Shown here one piece after another: positions 1 to 19,085 of a stretch of 64,000 nucleotides of DNA (its first letter is position 1; each line of letters begins with the position of its first letter). Source of the DNA: Rhabditoides inermis (taxonomy: Eukaryota; Nematoda; Chromadorea; Rhabditida; Rhabditidae). The translations under genes were made by a program, and so were the position numbers. Location: assembly GCA_963966185.1 (NCBI GenBank), contig CAWZYM010000393.1, positions 61,747-125,746 on the forward strand, read 5' to 3'. The notes beneath the pieces are model-generated. The model was not told the DNA's origin. It did no database searches and was given only the letters and a program-made list of their open reading frames with translations.

Positions 1-474
1 TCACACTAGCTATTTGTCGCCGATTATTATTATTCGCGTGTGCTTGTATAAGCGTTGCTACGATTGGATGGCGATTGATATGGGGATGTGCACTTTGTAC
101 GAGCGGTGGAGTGTGGGAAGGGCGGGAGAGAGAAAGAGAGTGAATGTATGGCGGCGGCGGCAGAGGCGCACAGGTATCGAATCGATGTGCCCGCTGCACT
201 TGGTGGTGGTAATGTGATGGAGGGGAGGGAGGGGATTGGCTGCCCGCAAGTGCTGTTGCCCCTCCCGCCTCGCCTGCCGCCGTCGCTGTCCCCGCGCCTC
301 GCACCGCCACCTCCCGCCCTCCACACATTCACACACGCCTCTCTCACTCACCGTACATTATCTGTTCCGCGTATTGTGTATCGTGTCGTGTCTTCGTCAC
401 TCGCATTTGATTCGCGTGATTGCAGACTTACTTGCGGCTGGCATCTCTCACGTGTCTGAGCAAGGTGTGACAGG
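1..474 (+). promoter_or_regulatory. akt-1 upstream/5' leader
   Basis: No credible coding sequence. The window opens inside this region. A polypyrimidine-poor but usable acceptor (gtgattgcag, ending at 425) lies 50 nt before the akt-1 ATG and could be a spliced-leader or 5'-UTR acceptor. The rest is GC-rich with no motif I recognise. Confidence 0.3.
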
Positions 475-4013
<3,539 letters not shown>

Positions 4014-4306
4014 AGCAGGAAGGCAGAGGAGAGAACACACAGGTTGCATCAAGTACGATTCCCATCGCGTCTTCTACCACAACAACACTCTTCTTTTTTA
4101 AATGTGTTTGACAGCGCACGCAGATTTATTTTGATTCATATTTTATAGGCGCAGTGAGATTTGTCGTCCCCATGATATGGCATTCGATTGTACATTCACC
4201 TCTATCAATAGATCGTCATTAGTTGTTTTCACTTCCCCACACAAAGAAATGCACCCCAACCCAGAATTTCTATTCTGTAGAAGTGTAATGTATCTAATTC
4301 CGTTGT

Positions 4307-4334
4307 AATAAATGTATATGAAAGGTGTTTTATT
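4307..4334. terminator. Convergent poly(A) signals of akt-1 (+) and vps-60 (-)
   Basis: AATAAA on the plus strand at 4307-4312 serves akt-1, 294 nt past its stop. AATAAA on the minus strand at 4334-4329 serves vps-60, 202 nt past its stop. The two signals are about 20 bp apart and point at each other, so the mature 3' ends should abut or overlap slightly. Confidence 0.6.
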
Positions 4335-4535
4335 TTTTTATCATTCATATTGCACATCAGTCTGTCAGGACACCCCCGAATTGTGTGCTACAAGATTACC
4401 CATCTTGCCAATATTGTCGGGATCAGGCTGATAGTTCACACATGATTAGGTAAACAACATCTTTATATTCACAGGAAGGTAAATATATACAGACGAGATT
4501 GTAATAGTAAGAATGTGCTTGACCGGTTGGGTAGA

Positions 4536-7500
4536 CTAGGCGGGGATACGCGGGAGACCGAACTCATCCACCTCGACGCCGTCAGCCATCTACAAACATG
4601 ACACCACCATATCTCTCTCTCTTTCTCTCTCGTGACTCACCCGTGCAGGCTGAGGAGCGGCGGGATTGGCAGGGTTGGCAGATGGCACAGAAGGCGCCGA
4701 CAGAGCCTCGTCCAGGTACGAGCTGTCCTCCAACCCAGCCAACTCATCTCCCAGCGCAGCCAACTCGGCCTCGAGGTCTGCCTCGTCCAGCTGAAACAAT
4801 ACATTGCAAAAATCCATACATTACAGGACTCACGTTGTCGGGAGTGTCGTACTGCCTGCTCATCGCCTCCTGTATCTCGTTGTTCAGATCCAGCATGTCC
4901 TCCATCTCATCCTTAAACACATACGAACGTACAATACACATTTCAATACGTATTAAAACGCCTGGCAACCTGAAGATCTTCGATTTTGTCGATGTTCATC
5001 TTCTTGTACTCCTGCTTCATAGTGCGAAGACCATCCTTCATGGCAGATACCGTCACCTTTAACACATCATGATGATTAATCAAAATCATTTTTTACTTGC
5101 CTTCGTGACAAGTATAAGTCGGCTTTTATTTGTTATTTTGACATTTATTATAATGGGTGCGACGTTTTCGAGGGTTTTTGAGGGCGAGGTTTGATGTTTT
5201 GAACAAACGGTGATGATTATTTATTAAAGGAGAGGAGCACGGAGTGATGAAATGAAATGACCAGCTGTTGTCACACGTGAGAAATGATGATTCAATTCGT
5301 CAGTAGTCCGTGGCGGGACCAATTTTGAAAACAAATTCCCATTGGAAACTCGTGCCAAGTTTGTACATCACCACGAAATACTGACGCAGTGCCTGATTTT
5401 CAAGATGCTATTTCATTTTATATCAAGTTTATATTAAGTGTTAGGATTTTTATTTTGGTTTCAATTTGATCGCCATATCGATATTGATTGTGTCGACTTC
5501 ATGTTATTATTCCGTGCACCTCTCCTTTAAGCAATACACATAATGCGCCTGCACACACTGTGAAATATGACATCAATGTAATTGTAGATTTGAAATTGCC
5601 GCGCAGCGCGCGCGCTGCGTATAACTGCGTAGGTGCCCTTTTCAACGTTGACCCATCCCGCGCTTTCTCTCTTCATTCTACGTGTTTCGATTACCGCCCC
5701 CCCCCCCCCCCCCACCCTCTGCCCTCGGGCAGGCTCGCCCTGGAAGTCTATGGTTCCTTCAAGACATTTTTGTTCGGTGTTGCAGGCCCCCTCAAGGTCG
5801 CCCTCGGTGAGGTGGAGCAGAAGCTCGGAGGAGGCGCCCGTCTCATGGCCACCAGGGCCCTCTACGACAGAAGCGCGGCATCAACAAGAAGGAACTACGC
5901 CTCCGTACTCAAGAACCTCCACGAGTTCACCTCCACCAAGGGCCTCGAGCAGGGGGACGCGTGCGCTCTCCTCGGCTTCATGCTCCGCAAGTTCGACGGC
6001 GGAGCTTCAGCAGCCTCCCTGCGAGTAGCCCATGCGGCATTTGGGTGCGTCGCTAGTTTTTTCTCGTTAAATATCGCTTTCCCTCGGTCTCATATTCGGC
6101 AGCACCGGTCAAACATACGTTCAATTTGCTAATGTAACTAGGTCGGTTGTAGATGGGTCGGCGGAACTCCGGACGCTTCGCCCGGCCTCGAGATCCTAAT
6201 GAAGGCAGTGGTGGCCGCGGCGGCCAGAGCGCGTCCGGTCAGGCACCACTCGCCCCTCCCGATCTCGTCCCTGGACGCGCTCAAGTTCGGATTCGCGGAT
6301 GCCCCCAGGGGAAGGAGGGCGACAGCTCTCGCGTGGCTGTCCTTCCATGCACTTCTACGAGTGTCCGAGGCCGTCAGCTTGGTCTGGTCAGATATCTCCT
6401 ACACTGACGGCGCGCTCGCGGTCAGAGTGCGACGAGCCAAGAACGACCAACTCGCCGGCGGCAGGTCGACCTTCGTCGCCCCGGGCGTGCAGGGATTCCA
6501 AGCATGGAGGGACTATGCGTCGCTCCCACACTCGCCTTCTGATCCCGTCTTCCCCAACCTCATCAATGGCGCGCCTATGACCACTGACGCTGCTAGAAGG
6601 GAGCTCAAGTGGATCGCAGCCGAAGCGGGGGTGCCCTCCTTCACCCCCCACCAGCTCCGCAGCGGAGGCTCTACTCACCTCGCTGCCAGCGGTCTGCCTG
6701 CAGAGGAGCTTCAGCGCCGCGGCCGCTGGAAGTCCCCTGCTTCCCTCGCCACCTACATAGGTGACCTCCCCGCGTCTCAGGGCATCCGTGGATTATCAGC
6801 TGATTAGTTCTTTGTCGCCCTGCCTCGTTCGTTCGCTTTTTCTTCTGTTTTCTCTTGACGCATATCGTTGATATCTCTCCTCCTACCTCTTACCGTTTTT
6901 TGTTGTGTTTGCTCTCTCCCATCATAACTATGTGCGCCATTGTTTGGTCGTTTGTTGCCTTGTTTGTTGATCGCCAGTTGAGTTCGAGAGTTGTTTTTCG
7001 TTACGTTAAACGGCCACGATGCCCTCCGTGCAATATATGGTTTTTTCTCGACACACTTGATCTGAGTCGTGACTTCCCGGGAGGACAGCGCCCTCCCGGC
7101 TCTGGCGCTCACAGTAGTGCGCCGGAGAAACCCTGTACCTTTTTTCAGCCCCTAGCCCTCGGCCACTTCGGCAAGTACAACTCCTCCGGGGGACTCACCT
7201 CCAGTCGCGACTTCCCATACGCCCATCTCTTCCCCGCTGTGCCCTTGTTTCTCTATTTGGATCATCCCAGCTTGGTTTTGCGACATTTTGTGTATATGTA
7301 TGATTGTCTCACCGCACAGAATAAAGCACGTTCCTCCCCCGCTGCGCGGCCATTTTTTTAAATCGTGATTTTCACGTAGTGCAACGGAGTGAAAATCATC
7401 ATTTTCTTGATAATCTTCTGGGATACATTTTACATGACCTGCGATCCATTGGAGGTAATCAGGAACATAAAATTACGGTTGTTTAATTCCATCAAGTTCC

Positions 7501-8187
7501 GCCACCACTCCGCTCGGCCGTCCCGCATTTGAAAATTGCGCGCGCGAAAGTTTGAATGTGAATTTATTCGCGTGCTCTCGCATGTCTATTTACTTTTGCC
7601 GCCTCGCACTCTGTTCACTCTGCGCTCTCTACTGGCGGCAACTGATTTGCCCACCCACTGTAGATACGAGGATACTGAATCGAAAAAGCAAATTATCATG
7701 TCATTTACATAAATTTCTCGTATCGGTTCTGCCAGCCACATTCAACCAAAAACGGGGATCCGGATTTTATACGGATTTTCAGAAAGTCAAGTTCGGGTTC
7801 ATCGGATACGAGTTTTAAAAAAATCTACCTGAGTATCCTTCATTCCCTGAATAGCAAAATTGCTTTGATCCATGTTGAACGCCTGCTGATCCAGTTGGCC
7901 CTTCTGTTGTTCATACATTCTCTTTTGCTTAAGAATTCTGAAAGTATGTGAATGATGTAAGCTAATAACAGTAACAAAACAACATACCTCAGAGCCTTCT
8001 GCTTCACCAAATTTTTGCTAGGTCCTTCACGCATCCTGTTCATCTGATCACGCAGTTTTACCAGCTCGCCATCAAGCTTCTGGATCTTCTTGTCGATGCT
8101 TTCACCGCGTTCCTCGATTTTGGTGATCGCATCCGACAAGTTAGGAGGCGGCTCCTTCTTTCCAGACGATCCAAAGATACGCTTCAT
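4536..8187 (-). CDS. vps-60: VPS-60 / CHMP5, ESCRT-III accessory subunit
   Basis: Small coiled-coil Snf7-family protein of the ESCRT-III machinery; it binds LIP5/Vta1 to stimulate Vps4 during membrane scission at endosomes. Exons read on the minus strand: 8187-7988, 7937-7829, 5056-4970, 4911-4834, 4790-4641, 4589-4536; 225 aa, the usual family length. The N-terminus [20 protein letters not shown] leads into basic coiled-coil helices ([21 protein letters not shown]). The middle has [17 protein letters not shown] and the acidic C-terminal half has [18 protein letters not shown]. The protein ends [13 protein letters not shown], matching the C. elegans tail. Intron 2 (7828-5057, 2772 nt) is far larger than the others because it hosts a tyrosine-recombinase element in the opposite orientation. 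Confidence 0.95.
5057..7828 (+). mobile_element. YR-type DNA element filling vps-60 intron 2
   Basis: The 2.8 kb intron contains the recombinase gene, a 17-nt C homopolymer at 5697-5713 upstream of it, and about 1 kb of C-rich sequence downstream with no further gene. A short inverted repeat (7366-7375 with 7389-7398, tgattttcac / gtgaaaatca) lies near its right side. I could not define element ends or a target duplication, so these limits are those of the intron. Confidence 0.5.
5845..6807 (+). CDS. Tyrosine recombinase (phage-integrase fold) of a mobile element
   Basis: Lies inside the vps-60 intron on the opposite strand. Two exons, 5845-6044 and 6153-6807, join in phase across a 108-nt gtgcgt...tgtag intron to give 284 aa. 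The N-terminal part ([16 protein letters not shown]) resembles the SAM-like core-binding domain. The C-terminal part carries the full catalytic set: Arg in [12 protein letters not shown], Lys in RRAKNDQ, HQLR in [13 protein letters not shown], Trp in RGRWKS, and the nucleophile Tyr in LATYIGD. No reverse transcriptase lies next to it, so it is either a Crypton-like element or a DIRS/Ngaro remnant. The true start could lie upstream, because the frame stays open above the ATG. Third-position GC is high, unlike the flanking intron. Family placement is inference. Confidence 0.8.
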
Positions 8188-8646
8188 TCTATAATCATAC
8201 TTTTAACACAATAAATCATAAAATAATTAAAAATGAGACGAAATTCATAAGAAAATGAGCTGACTCGTCAAGCAAAGATATCAGCTGGTATGACTAGCGA
8301 TGATTCATCAGTTGATTTTTCTACAGTAACTATTTTTCGTTGTGGGATTACTTTTGTAATGGATAGCGCGGGGAGAAAACGCGTCGCGGTTGCGTGGCGG
8401 CACGCCAATTTTTTTATTATCAAACCTTAAAAATTGATTTCTTTCGTCATATATTGTGATGTCATAGTTTGTTGTCTTTGCAATAATTATGCGTCGACAT
8501 CAGCTAAACATTTTTATTGCTCTACTAGACCCGTATACATTGGCGTGTTCATTGTGTGTGTCTTTATAGCTTGTCGAAATATTTTGTTCATTTAGATGTT
8601 CATCGGATTATAAACAATATATTGTGACATCCTGAACATTCAAACT
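8188..8646. promoter_or_regulatory. Divergent vps-60 / smk-1 promoter
   Basis: 459 bp separate the vps-60 start (minus) from the smk-1 start (plus). The sequence is AT-rich with a GC-rich island near 8365-8400 (gcgcggggagaaaacgcg). No TATA box lies at a convincing distance. A shared bidirectional promoter is the simplest reading. Confidence 0.45.
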
Positions 8647-11600
8647 ATGCCGGAATCCGCTGCATTGACTACTAACGACATGACTGAAAAGGAGAACATT
8701 AAGGATGACGAGGTTCGTATCGTAATGTTTGTTTTTCTTATGTGATAGCAGTATATTTTTTTAAGATTGAGAATGATGAGAACGAACAAAGGGAGGGAAC
8801 TGACGAAGAGAAGAAGCCTGCTGCTGGTGATGCTGCTTTCCTGAGGGTGAGAAATGTTTCCCGTTTATTGTTGATACTCATACCCTTGTTTTGTTATTTT
8901 TCAATATATTTTTAAGGAATCTCGTAACCGTGTGAAGTTGTACGTGTTGTGCGAGCAGCGCGTATGGGATGATCGTGGTACTGGCCACGTTGTCTGTGTT
9001 CCTGTTGGTGATTCTGCCCAACATTCCATCATTGTCCGCCTGGAGTCCACCGGTATGGTTTCAATTTATAACTATGTTTGATCTTGGTATGATCTTTTTG
9101 CAGATAAGAACGTGCTGGAATCGAAGATTCTTATGGATACTGTATATCAGAAACAACAGGTATATATTCAATTTATTATTATTATTATTATTGACAAATT
9201 GGAATTAGGTCATTTGCCTTCTAACTTGCACCGCTCATATTCCTTTTTTTAATTTTCATTTCTTCTCAACATCATCTAGACACATGTTGGTTATGTTAGC
9301 TCCGCCTACCTTTTAATGTTCATTTGTCATTCTTTGCGAAACATGGCGGGGCGGTATATTAGACTCGGTTTTTATTGTTGCTTTTGGTGAGAAGCAATAA
9401 GAAAGTGTGAACATACATGTGAAATTTGTTGTTCTAATTTCGTAAATCTTATTCTTCACTGCATATGGTTTGCACTCGGGTTCATTCAGTGTTAGAATTA
9501 TCATTGACTTTACAGGAAACACTCATTGTGTGGAGCGAGTCGGATACGTGCGACTTGGCTCTGTCGTTCCAGGAGAAGACGGGTTGTGAAGAGATCTGGG
9601 CAAAGATTTGCGAAGTGCAAGGGCGCGACCCTGGAGACGCGGTGAGTATTTTTTGTGTTACTATGCTAGCACTTCGCATTGAGACGCCGCAGTTCTGTAA
9701 TGAACCACAGTGAGTGGGCGTCAATCGATGTGCAGGCCGAGAGTGACGCGCCAGCTAACATGTGACATTATGCTTCATAGATACGTAAAACCTCACACCT
9801 TCTCTTTTCTGATACTTATTCGTTTTGTAGTGCATATTTTGCAATCTATAATCTCTCATTGCTGTGGTAATAGATAAGCGTAGCGTGCTGCGATTGCGAT
9901 AGCATGATCAGCCGGCGTAAAGAATGGATTGATTTTTTTTCACTTGACTGACAAGAATGGAAAAGACGCATTCTATGCATCTCTCATGTCAACACTGGAC
10001 AAATTATTTAATGAGATCGAAGAGGTTTGTAGGCTATGTTGATAGGTTTGTAGGTTTTTCCATAGTATAAGAAAATTCCAGGACGGTGGATATGATGATC
10101 TTGACGACGGCGAGCTGAGTGAGGGAGGATCAGGAGCCGGCGGAGGCGGTCGTCCTCAGCTGCCCGTGTGCGACATTGCTCACCTCCCCGACATCGAACA
10201 GGCTCTGCAGGCAAATCTCGCTACTCAGCATCTCCGAGAAAAGATGGCCAATACTATCGAGAACGAGAAGTGAGTTCAGCTCGTGGCGTCGTATTTATAC
10301 ACGTTAACACAACATTATTTTGTGATTGATATCTGTTATATTAATAATTATTTTTTATAGGTATATTGCCAAGCTCTGCGATCTGTTCTCTATCTGCGAA
10401 GACATGGAGGATGTCGATAGCCTGCGTCACATGTACAATATTGCCAAGCATCTTTTCCAGCTGAACAGGTAAAACTATTAATGTTGTAGTTTTTTTTTAA
10501 ATTCATCTTGAATTGTTTAGGAACACTCTCGTCGAACTGCTGCTGTCAGATGAGCATATCAAGAGTATCATAGGCATGCTCGAGTACGACCCGGCGCACG
10601 AGGTTAGCTTTAAAAAAGATATGGTGATAAAAGCTTTTTACAGACACCTCGTAAGCATCGTGAGTTCCTCTGGGAAAAGGCTCGGTTTCGTCAAGTTCTT
10701 CCCATGGAGAATCCTGGTCTCAAGTATGTTTTGTGTTTTATTACCTATTATATTATAGTGAATGTATGTGTTAATTTCTTAATGTTTATTCTTAAGGAGT
10801 AAGATCGAGCACACGTACCGGGTGCAGTATCTGCATGATGTGTGCATGCCTGCTCCGTCTCTGTTCGAGGAGAATTTACTGTCTGTTCTCGACAGCTTCG
10901 TATTCTTCGCTCGCATTGACATTGTTACGATGGTTCAAGATGATAAGGTTTGTCTCCTTTTTATGAAGTAGATGTTTTTTGCTTTGTTATTGATTTAGAA
11001 AGTATATGTGTTGTTGCAGATTCTGATGAAGGAGCTCTTCACTCAGCTCAAGGACGCTGACACCCCTCCTGAGCGAAGGAAGGATTTGGCATCTTTCCTT
11101 AAGGAGTTCTGCCACATCAGTCAGCACCTGCAGCCCAGTGGGCCTCACTCTAAGGACCTCTTCTACAAGTGTCTCATGCTCAATGATGTCTTGGGAACCG
11201 TGGAGCCGTGTCTCATGTCGCCCGATGCGGCCACTCGATCAACAATTATCGAGATGCTCACTATGCTCGTCGATTTCAACTCGCATGCTGTGCGTGAGTA
11301 TCTCCTCAAGCAGGCCAAGGATAAACCGGAAGTGCGTACTCTTTTTTAAATTAGATATACATATATATTTTTAGAGTGATACTCTCCTGAATCGAATAAT
11401 CGAACACATGCATTCGGATAAGGAGTCAGAACTTGCGAGTGCCAATCAAGTTGCTCAGGTAAAATTATTTTATATACTTAGTTTATTCATATTATAACTG
11501 AAATGGTCTCAGGTTCTTCGCACTCTTCTTGATCCGGACAACATGATGTCGATGCAAAAATCGGAGAAGAGCGAATTCCTTTCATTCTTCTACACTCGGT

Positions 11601-13476
11601 GCATCCACACGCTTGTGCGTCCTTTGATCGAGAACGTGAAGAGCGGCAAGCTTGCGAGGGACGACTACCACATCGCTAACCGACAGGCGCTTCTAATTCG
11701 CCTCCTCACTTTCTGTACCGAGCATCACGGATTCTCGATGCGTCTGAATGCCATTCAGCTCAATCTGCTCGACAAGGTGCTCACGCTTATGCAGAGTAAC
11801 CACCACTTCCTCGCTCTCTGTGAGTTGTTGTTTGCGTGGTTGGTGTAATTGTTTGTCAACATTTTGTGTTTAAGGTGCTCTGAAGATGCTGCGTAACGTG
11901 GTTGCGCTTAAAGATGAGTACTACAATCGTCATATCATCAAGGAAAAACTGATCGATCGAGTTGTGAACGCATTCATTGCCAACGGGCCTCGCTACAACT
12001 TGCTCAACTCGGCTATTCTTGAACTGTTCGAGTTCTTGCGTACTGTGAGTTTTCATATCTAATCGTTGGACTGATTATATGATAATATTTTCAGGAGGAC
12101 TGCCGAACCTTGATCGAGTATACTGTTGTGAATCACATGTCTCGACTGGAGGATGTGACGTACGTGAAGACATTCGAGAATCTACGTATTCGCCACGAGC
12201 AACACACATGCAAGGACGACAGGGGAGGAACGGGATGCAGAGTGGCTAGCCCGCCTCTGTGGAAGGAGCGACAGGTGAGTAAAGATAGAATCGGGTAGGA
12301 TGAGGAGTGTGCGTGTAGCAGGTGCGCGTGCGCCGACCCACGGGGGCAGCGAGCGCGTCTCCGAGTGCAGCAGGCGGCGGCCGGCCGCGACTGGAGCGCG
12401 TGTGGAGCAGAGAGGAGGCGAGTCTGCCTGCCACAGCCACCGCCAATGTACATCATTCATCTACACCCACACGCTACACACCTTCAAGATTGTTGCACTG
12501 CACGCTGCGCGCCTTGTTTCCTACGGCTAGCAAGGCGTCGCGCGAGTCCTGTCGGCTAGATGTGTATGTGTATGTGTGCTGGTGGATGGCGTTATGTGGT
12601 GCTGGCATGTAAGCGTGCTCGTTGGCTTAGTTCTCCTCTCTGCTCTGCTCCAATGCGCCGGGTTACACTTTCGTAGCGATAGATCACTCTTCTATGGCGT
12701 GCCACACTATAACGTTGAATACATTATTTTTAGCTCGAGCGCGATGAAGAGTGGTTCGAACAGGAAGATCTGAAGGAGGAGGACGACGAAGACGAGAAGA
12801 GGCCTACTCCCGTGATTGTGCAGACGTCACCTCTGTCAGGACGAAAGCAGGGAGCGGAACTCATGTTCCCGTCTGTGAAGAAGAAGGGCGGAGAAGACGA
12901 CGAGGATGGTGTATTCGGCAGCGCGGGCACATCTGTTCTTCAGCCTCTCAACCCTCTCAACAAAATAGCTATCAAGGTGAGTATGATATGTGAACATTGC
13001 TTCAACCTCATTAATTCTTATACGATCGTTTTTATGATGAGTTTTTTTTAGTTGGATACTAGCCGCTCGCGCAGTCCGTCCCCTGCGCCATCCACCCCCT
13101 CTCCTGCTCGCGACGACGAGGTGTCTTCGTCTCAGGCTGGAACTCCTACTGTCAGCAGTCCCACTGGAAAGAAGGTATGTTTATTTATAATAGCATATTA
13201 TAATATTGCAATTGTGCTTTTCAGTTATTGGTGGAGTACGAGGACAGCGATAGTGACTCTGACGGAGATGGCAGCGCCGGACCGTCTGCTTCTGATTCCA
13301 AGCCTACCTCTTCTACTGGCAGCCCGGCTCCTGTTACTGCTCCATCGGCAGATGACGATGATGTATCGTCGACCTCTGGCCAGGAAGCTGTGGACGAAGA
13401 GAAGAAGTCAAGGAGACGACGACCGTCTGACGGGCAGGATCCCGAAGCGAAGAGAGCGAAGACGGAGTCGCCGTGA
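8647..13476 (+). CDS. smk-1: SMK-1 / PP4R3 (SMEK), protein phosphatase 4 regulatory subunit 3
   Basis: Regulatory subunit that targets protein phosphatase 4; in C. elegans SMK-1 is a nuclear co-factor of DAF-16 in longevity and also acts in DNA damage responses. Exons: 8647-8712, 8766-8846, 8917-9052, 9104-9159, 9516-9641, 9956-10024, 10082-10269, 10361-10468, 10521-10602, 10644-10723, 10797-10947, 11020-11331, 11375-11458, 11513-11819, 11875-12044, 12095-12274, 12734-12976, 13052-13174, 13225-13476; 937 aa. An N-terminal EVH1/Ran-binding-like domain holds [20 protein letters not shown] and [15 protein letters not shown]. It is followed by the SMEK alpha-helical repeat region, with [15 protein letters not shown] and [16 protein letters not shown]. 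The tail is acidic and Ser/Pro-rich and ends in a basic nuclear-signal-like stretch ([18 protein letters not shown]). Exon 9956-10024 is the least certain. Confidence 0.95.
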
Positions 13477-15286
13477 TAACACGGGTATGCGAGTATTGGG
13501 CTATCGCCTTTCCGATGATCTTCTCCATGTGTATATGATTTTTCTCGTAACAGTAGACACTTCGAGTTTTGTTGTAATAAGCATTTATTTATTGTTGTCT
13601 CTCGTACGCAGCTCTGCTGTGCCCCCTTGTTAGGTGAAAACCAACTCCCAGTTTGATACATGTTTATGTTCACAAGTATGGTCGATGAAACCTATAATAT
13701 GATCGTGTATTGAGTATGCGTAAAATATTCATGAAAGCCTTTAGTATGAATCTGACTTGCTTGATAGGCTTGGTGGTTATAGTTGGCCCTGGTGTAAAAT
13801 CGGTGTCTCTTCAATGTTCGGTTTATGTGTTTTCATCCTCGTTGTAGCGGTTGGAAGTGTCGTCGTCATATGATCATCTACACAATTCTCCTAAACAGTC
13901 CCTATTATTATCCATCGTTGAACTTGAGCGGTAATATTAGATCAAGATCTCACTTCGCGTCCTTCGACACGGGTGTGGTTGGAAGGAAGGTTTTGTCCCG
14001 TACCCTCCTCTGATTTTAGGGAAAATGAGCGTCATTTACAAGTCAAATGAAGCAGTTCGGAGCAATGAAATTTTCAGGGTGTATAGGTCTGTATACGCTT
14101 CATCGATTGTCGTGGGCTTTTTACGATATATCAAAACTAAATGAATTATGAGTTATAAAGTGGTCAAAACTACCGTTTTCCACCGGGAAAACGAGTTTGA
14201 TAACTTGAATTCCAACTAAACCATATTGCACCAAACTTCACACCACGTCCGGAAAACACTAACGATGAGATTGTCATGGGCGTTTCTTAAATTTCTAATT
14301 TTGAACAGAGTTATTCCACAAAAAAACCTCGTGATGTCCCGGTTTATGCATAAATTTCTCGTCATTCTCGTCTGTCTGACCGATCGCCGAAAACCGTGGC
14401 AATGGGGGATACCGTACAAGTTGAGGTGGAGTGTGATCTATCTGACAAGGCGATCCGTCACGAAATTTTAGCATACCCTTAGTGCTTCCTCGTCCGATAC
14501 CCAGGAATCTAGCCATGCGATCCTGAACTAGCCATTATGCACTTATCCACATCATATCATATATCGCTCGGCTGACAACCACACTTCGAATATTTCGAAT
14601 AGCTTCTTCTCCCACCTTGGGATCCAGAACTTTTCAATTCAAATATCACATTCACATGCGCTCACACTGTTGCTTTCTCTCCGTTTTTTCTGCGTCTGCA
14701 ATGTGATGTAATCCTTTTTCGGCGTTACGAATCTTTCTTAGTGGTCTGAATCATTCCTGCTCTGTCTGCATGAATACATTGTATTTGGAACGAATCGATA
14801 TGTATATTTTGTGATTATGCTACCCCTGATGTGAACTGGTTAGTGTTACTTGTATAAAGTTTCGTCACAGTCTCTCAAGAGACGAGAAGACAGGCGGATC
14901 CGACTCGCAAATCATATCAAATCATACCATCATACACGCACGTGGCGTTGAAATGCGAATCGGAGAGGGAGAGAGAGCGGGGAAAGAAAGAGAGAGCGTG
15001 AATAGAACAAGGGTGAGACGAAAAAGAAGCAGATACATTGAAGAGAGTATGTGGATGTGGAGGGCACAGACACGTGGCCAACGGTCCCGCGCTGCACGGA
15101 ATCAGAAGACGCCTTTCATCGCATTTCACTCATACTGCCATCATCCAAATACCGCCGACCGTCGATTAGATCATTTGAATTATAAGATCGGTCTGAATGG
15201 TTGTTTTGTTCTGTCTGTGCACGAGTGTTTTGAATGCGCGATTGTTTGGTGGCCCCTCCGCCCTGACCAGTGCCATTTGTGGCAGG
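13477..15286. other. Intergenic smk-1 to threonine dehydrogenase
   Basis: About 1.8 kb without a recognisable gene. 14040-14470 is moderately GC-rich with short open frames on both strands and may be an old repeat copy, but I recognise no transposon domain. 14970-15010 is a purine-rich microsatellite-like tract just upstream of the next gene. Confidence 0.4.
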
Positions 15287-18551
<3,265 letters not shown>

Positions 18552-19028
18552 ACACGCCACCTCCAACTTACAACATTCAAAGCTCACTTAGAACTTCTAT
18601 TCTTACAACTTACCACTTAGAACATTTATCTCATTGTGAATCCTCCGATTCCCACCTACCGCGCGAGAGCCTTGTCCCCTTTGTCCTTCATCTCACGTCC
18701 CCCTCTCGTGGTGTTACAGTTTTACTAGGTAATATCTTGCTACTCGTGTGATTGTGTGCCTTCACTGCTTCACTCTCGTTTCTGCCTACAGGGTTTCTCG
18801 AAATCTGCTTCTTCCCCCTTTCCCTTTCTTCGAACTACACTACATCACCGTTGTAGTGATATTTTCGAAACAACTCGTTCGAATGCAACTCGCCATTCTG
18901 TATCTGTATACAAATTTATTCGAATAAATATAACCACTCGTTCAGTGTATGATACCTGAGATGTGAACTCGTACTTTATATGTAGTTAGAATGACTATAC
19001 GTAAGACCCGCGTCATTGTTCTCTCGGG

Positions 19029-19084
<56 letters not shown>

Positions 19085-19085
19085 T
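18552..19085. other. Convergent 3' region tdh / GPCR with GA microsatellite
   Basis: Holds both 3' UTRs, the palindromic poly(A) signal at 18915-18928 and a (GA)n run at about 19032-19084 that abuts the GPCR stop codon. Nothing coding. Confidence 0.6.
18915..18928. terminator. Palindromic bidirectional poly(A) signal
   Basis: The 14-mer TTTATTCGAATAAA reads AATAAA on both strands. It lies 372 nt past the stop of the threonine dehydrogenase (plus) and 166 nt past the stop of the GPCR (minus), so one palindrome could end both convergent transcripts. Confidence 0.55.

Noticed and set aside
15197..15286. Upstream in-frame start for threonine dehydrogenase
   Set aside because: A strong acceptor abuts the downstream ATG, and the 121-codon extension would put a non-presequence in front of the mitochondrial signal.
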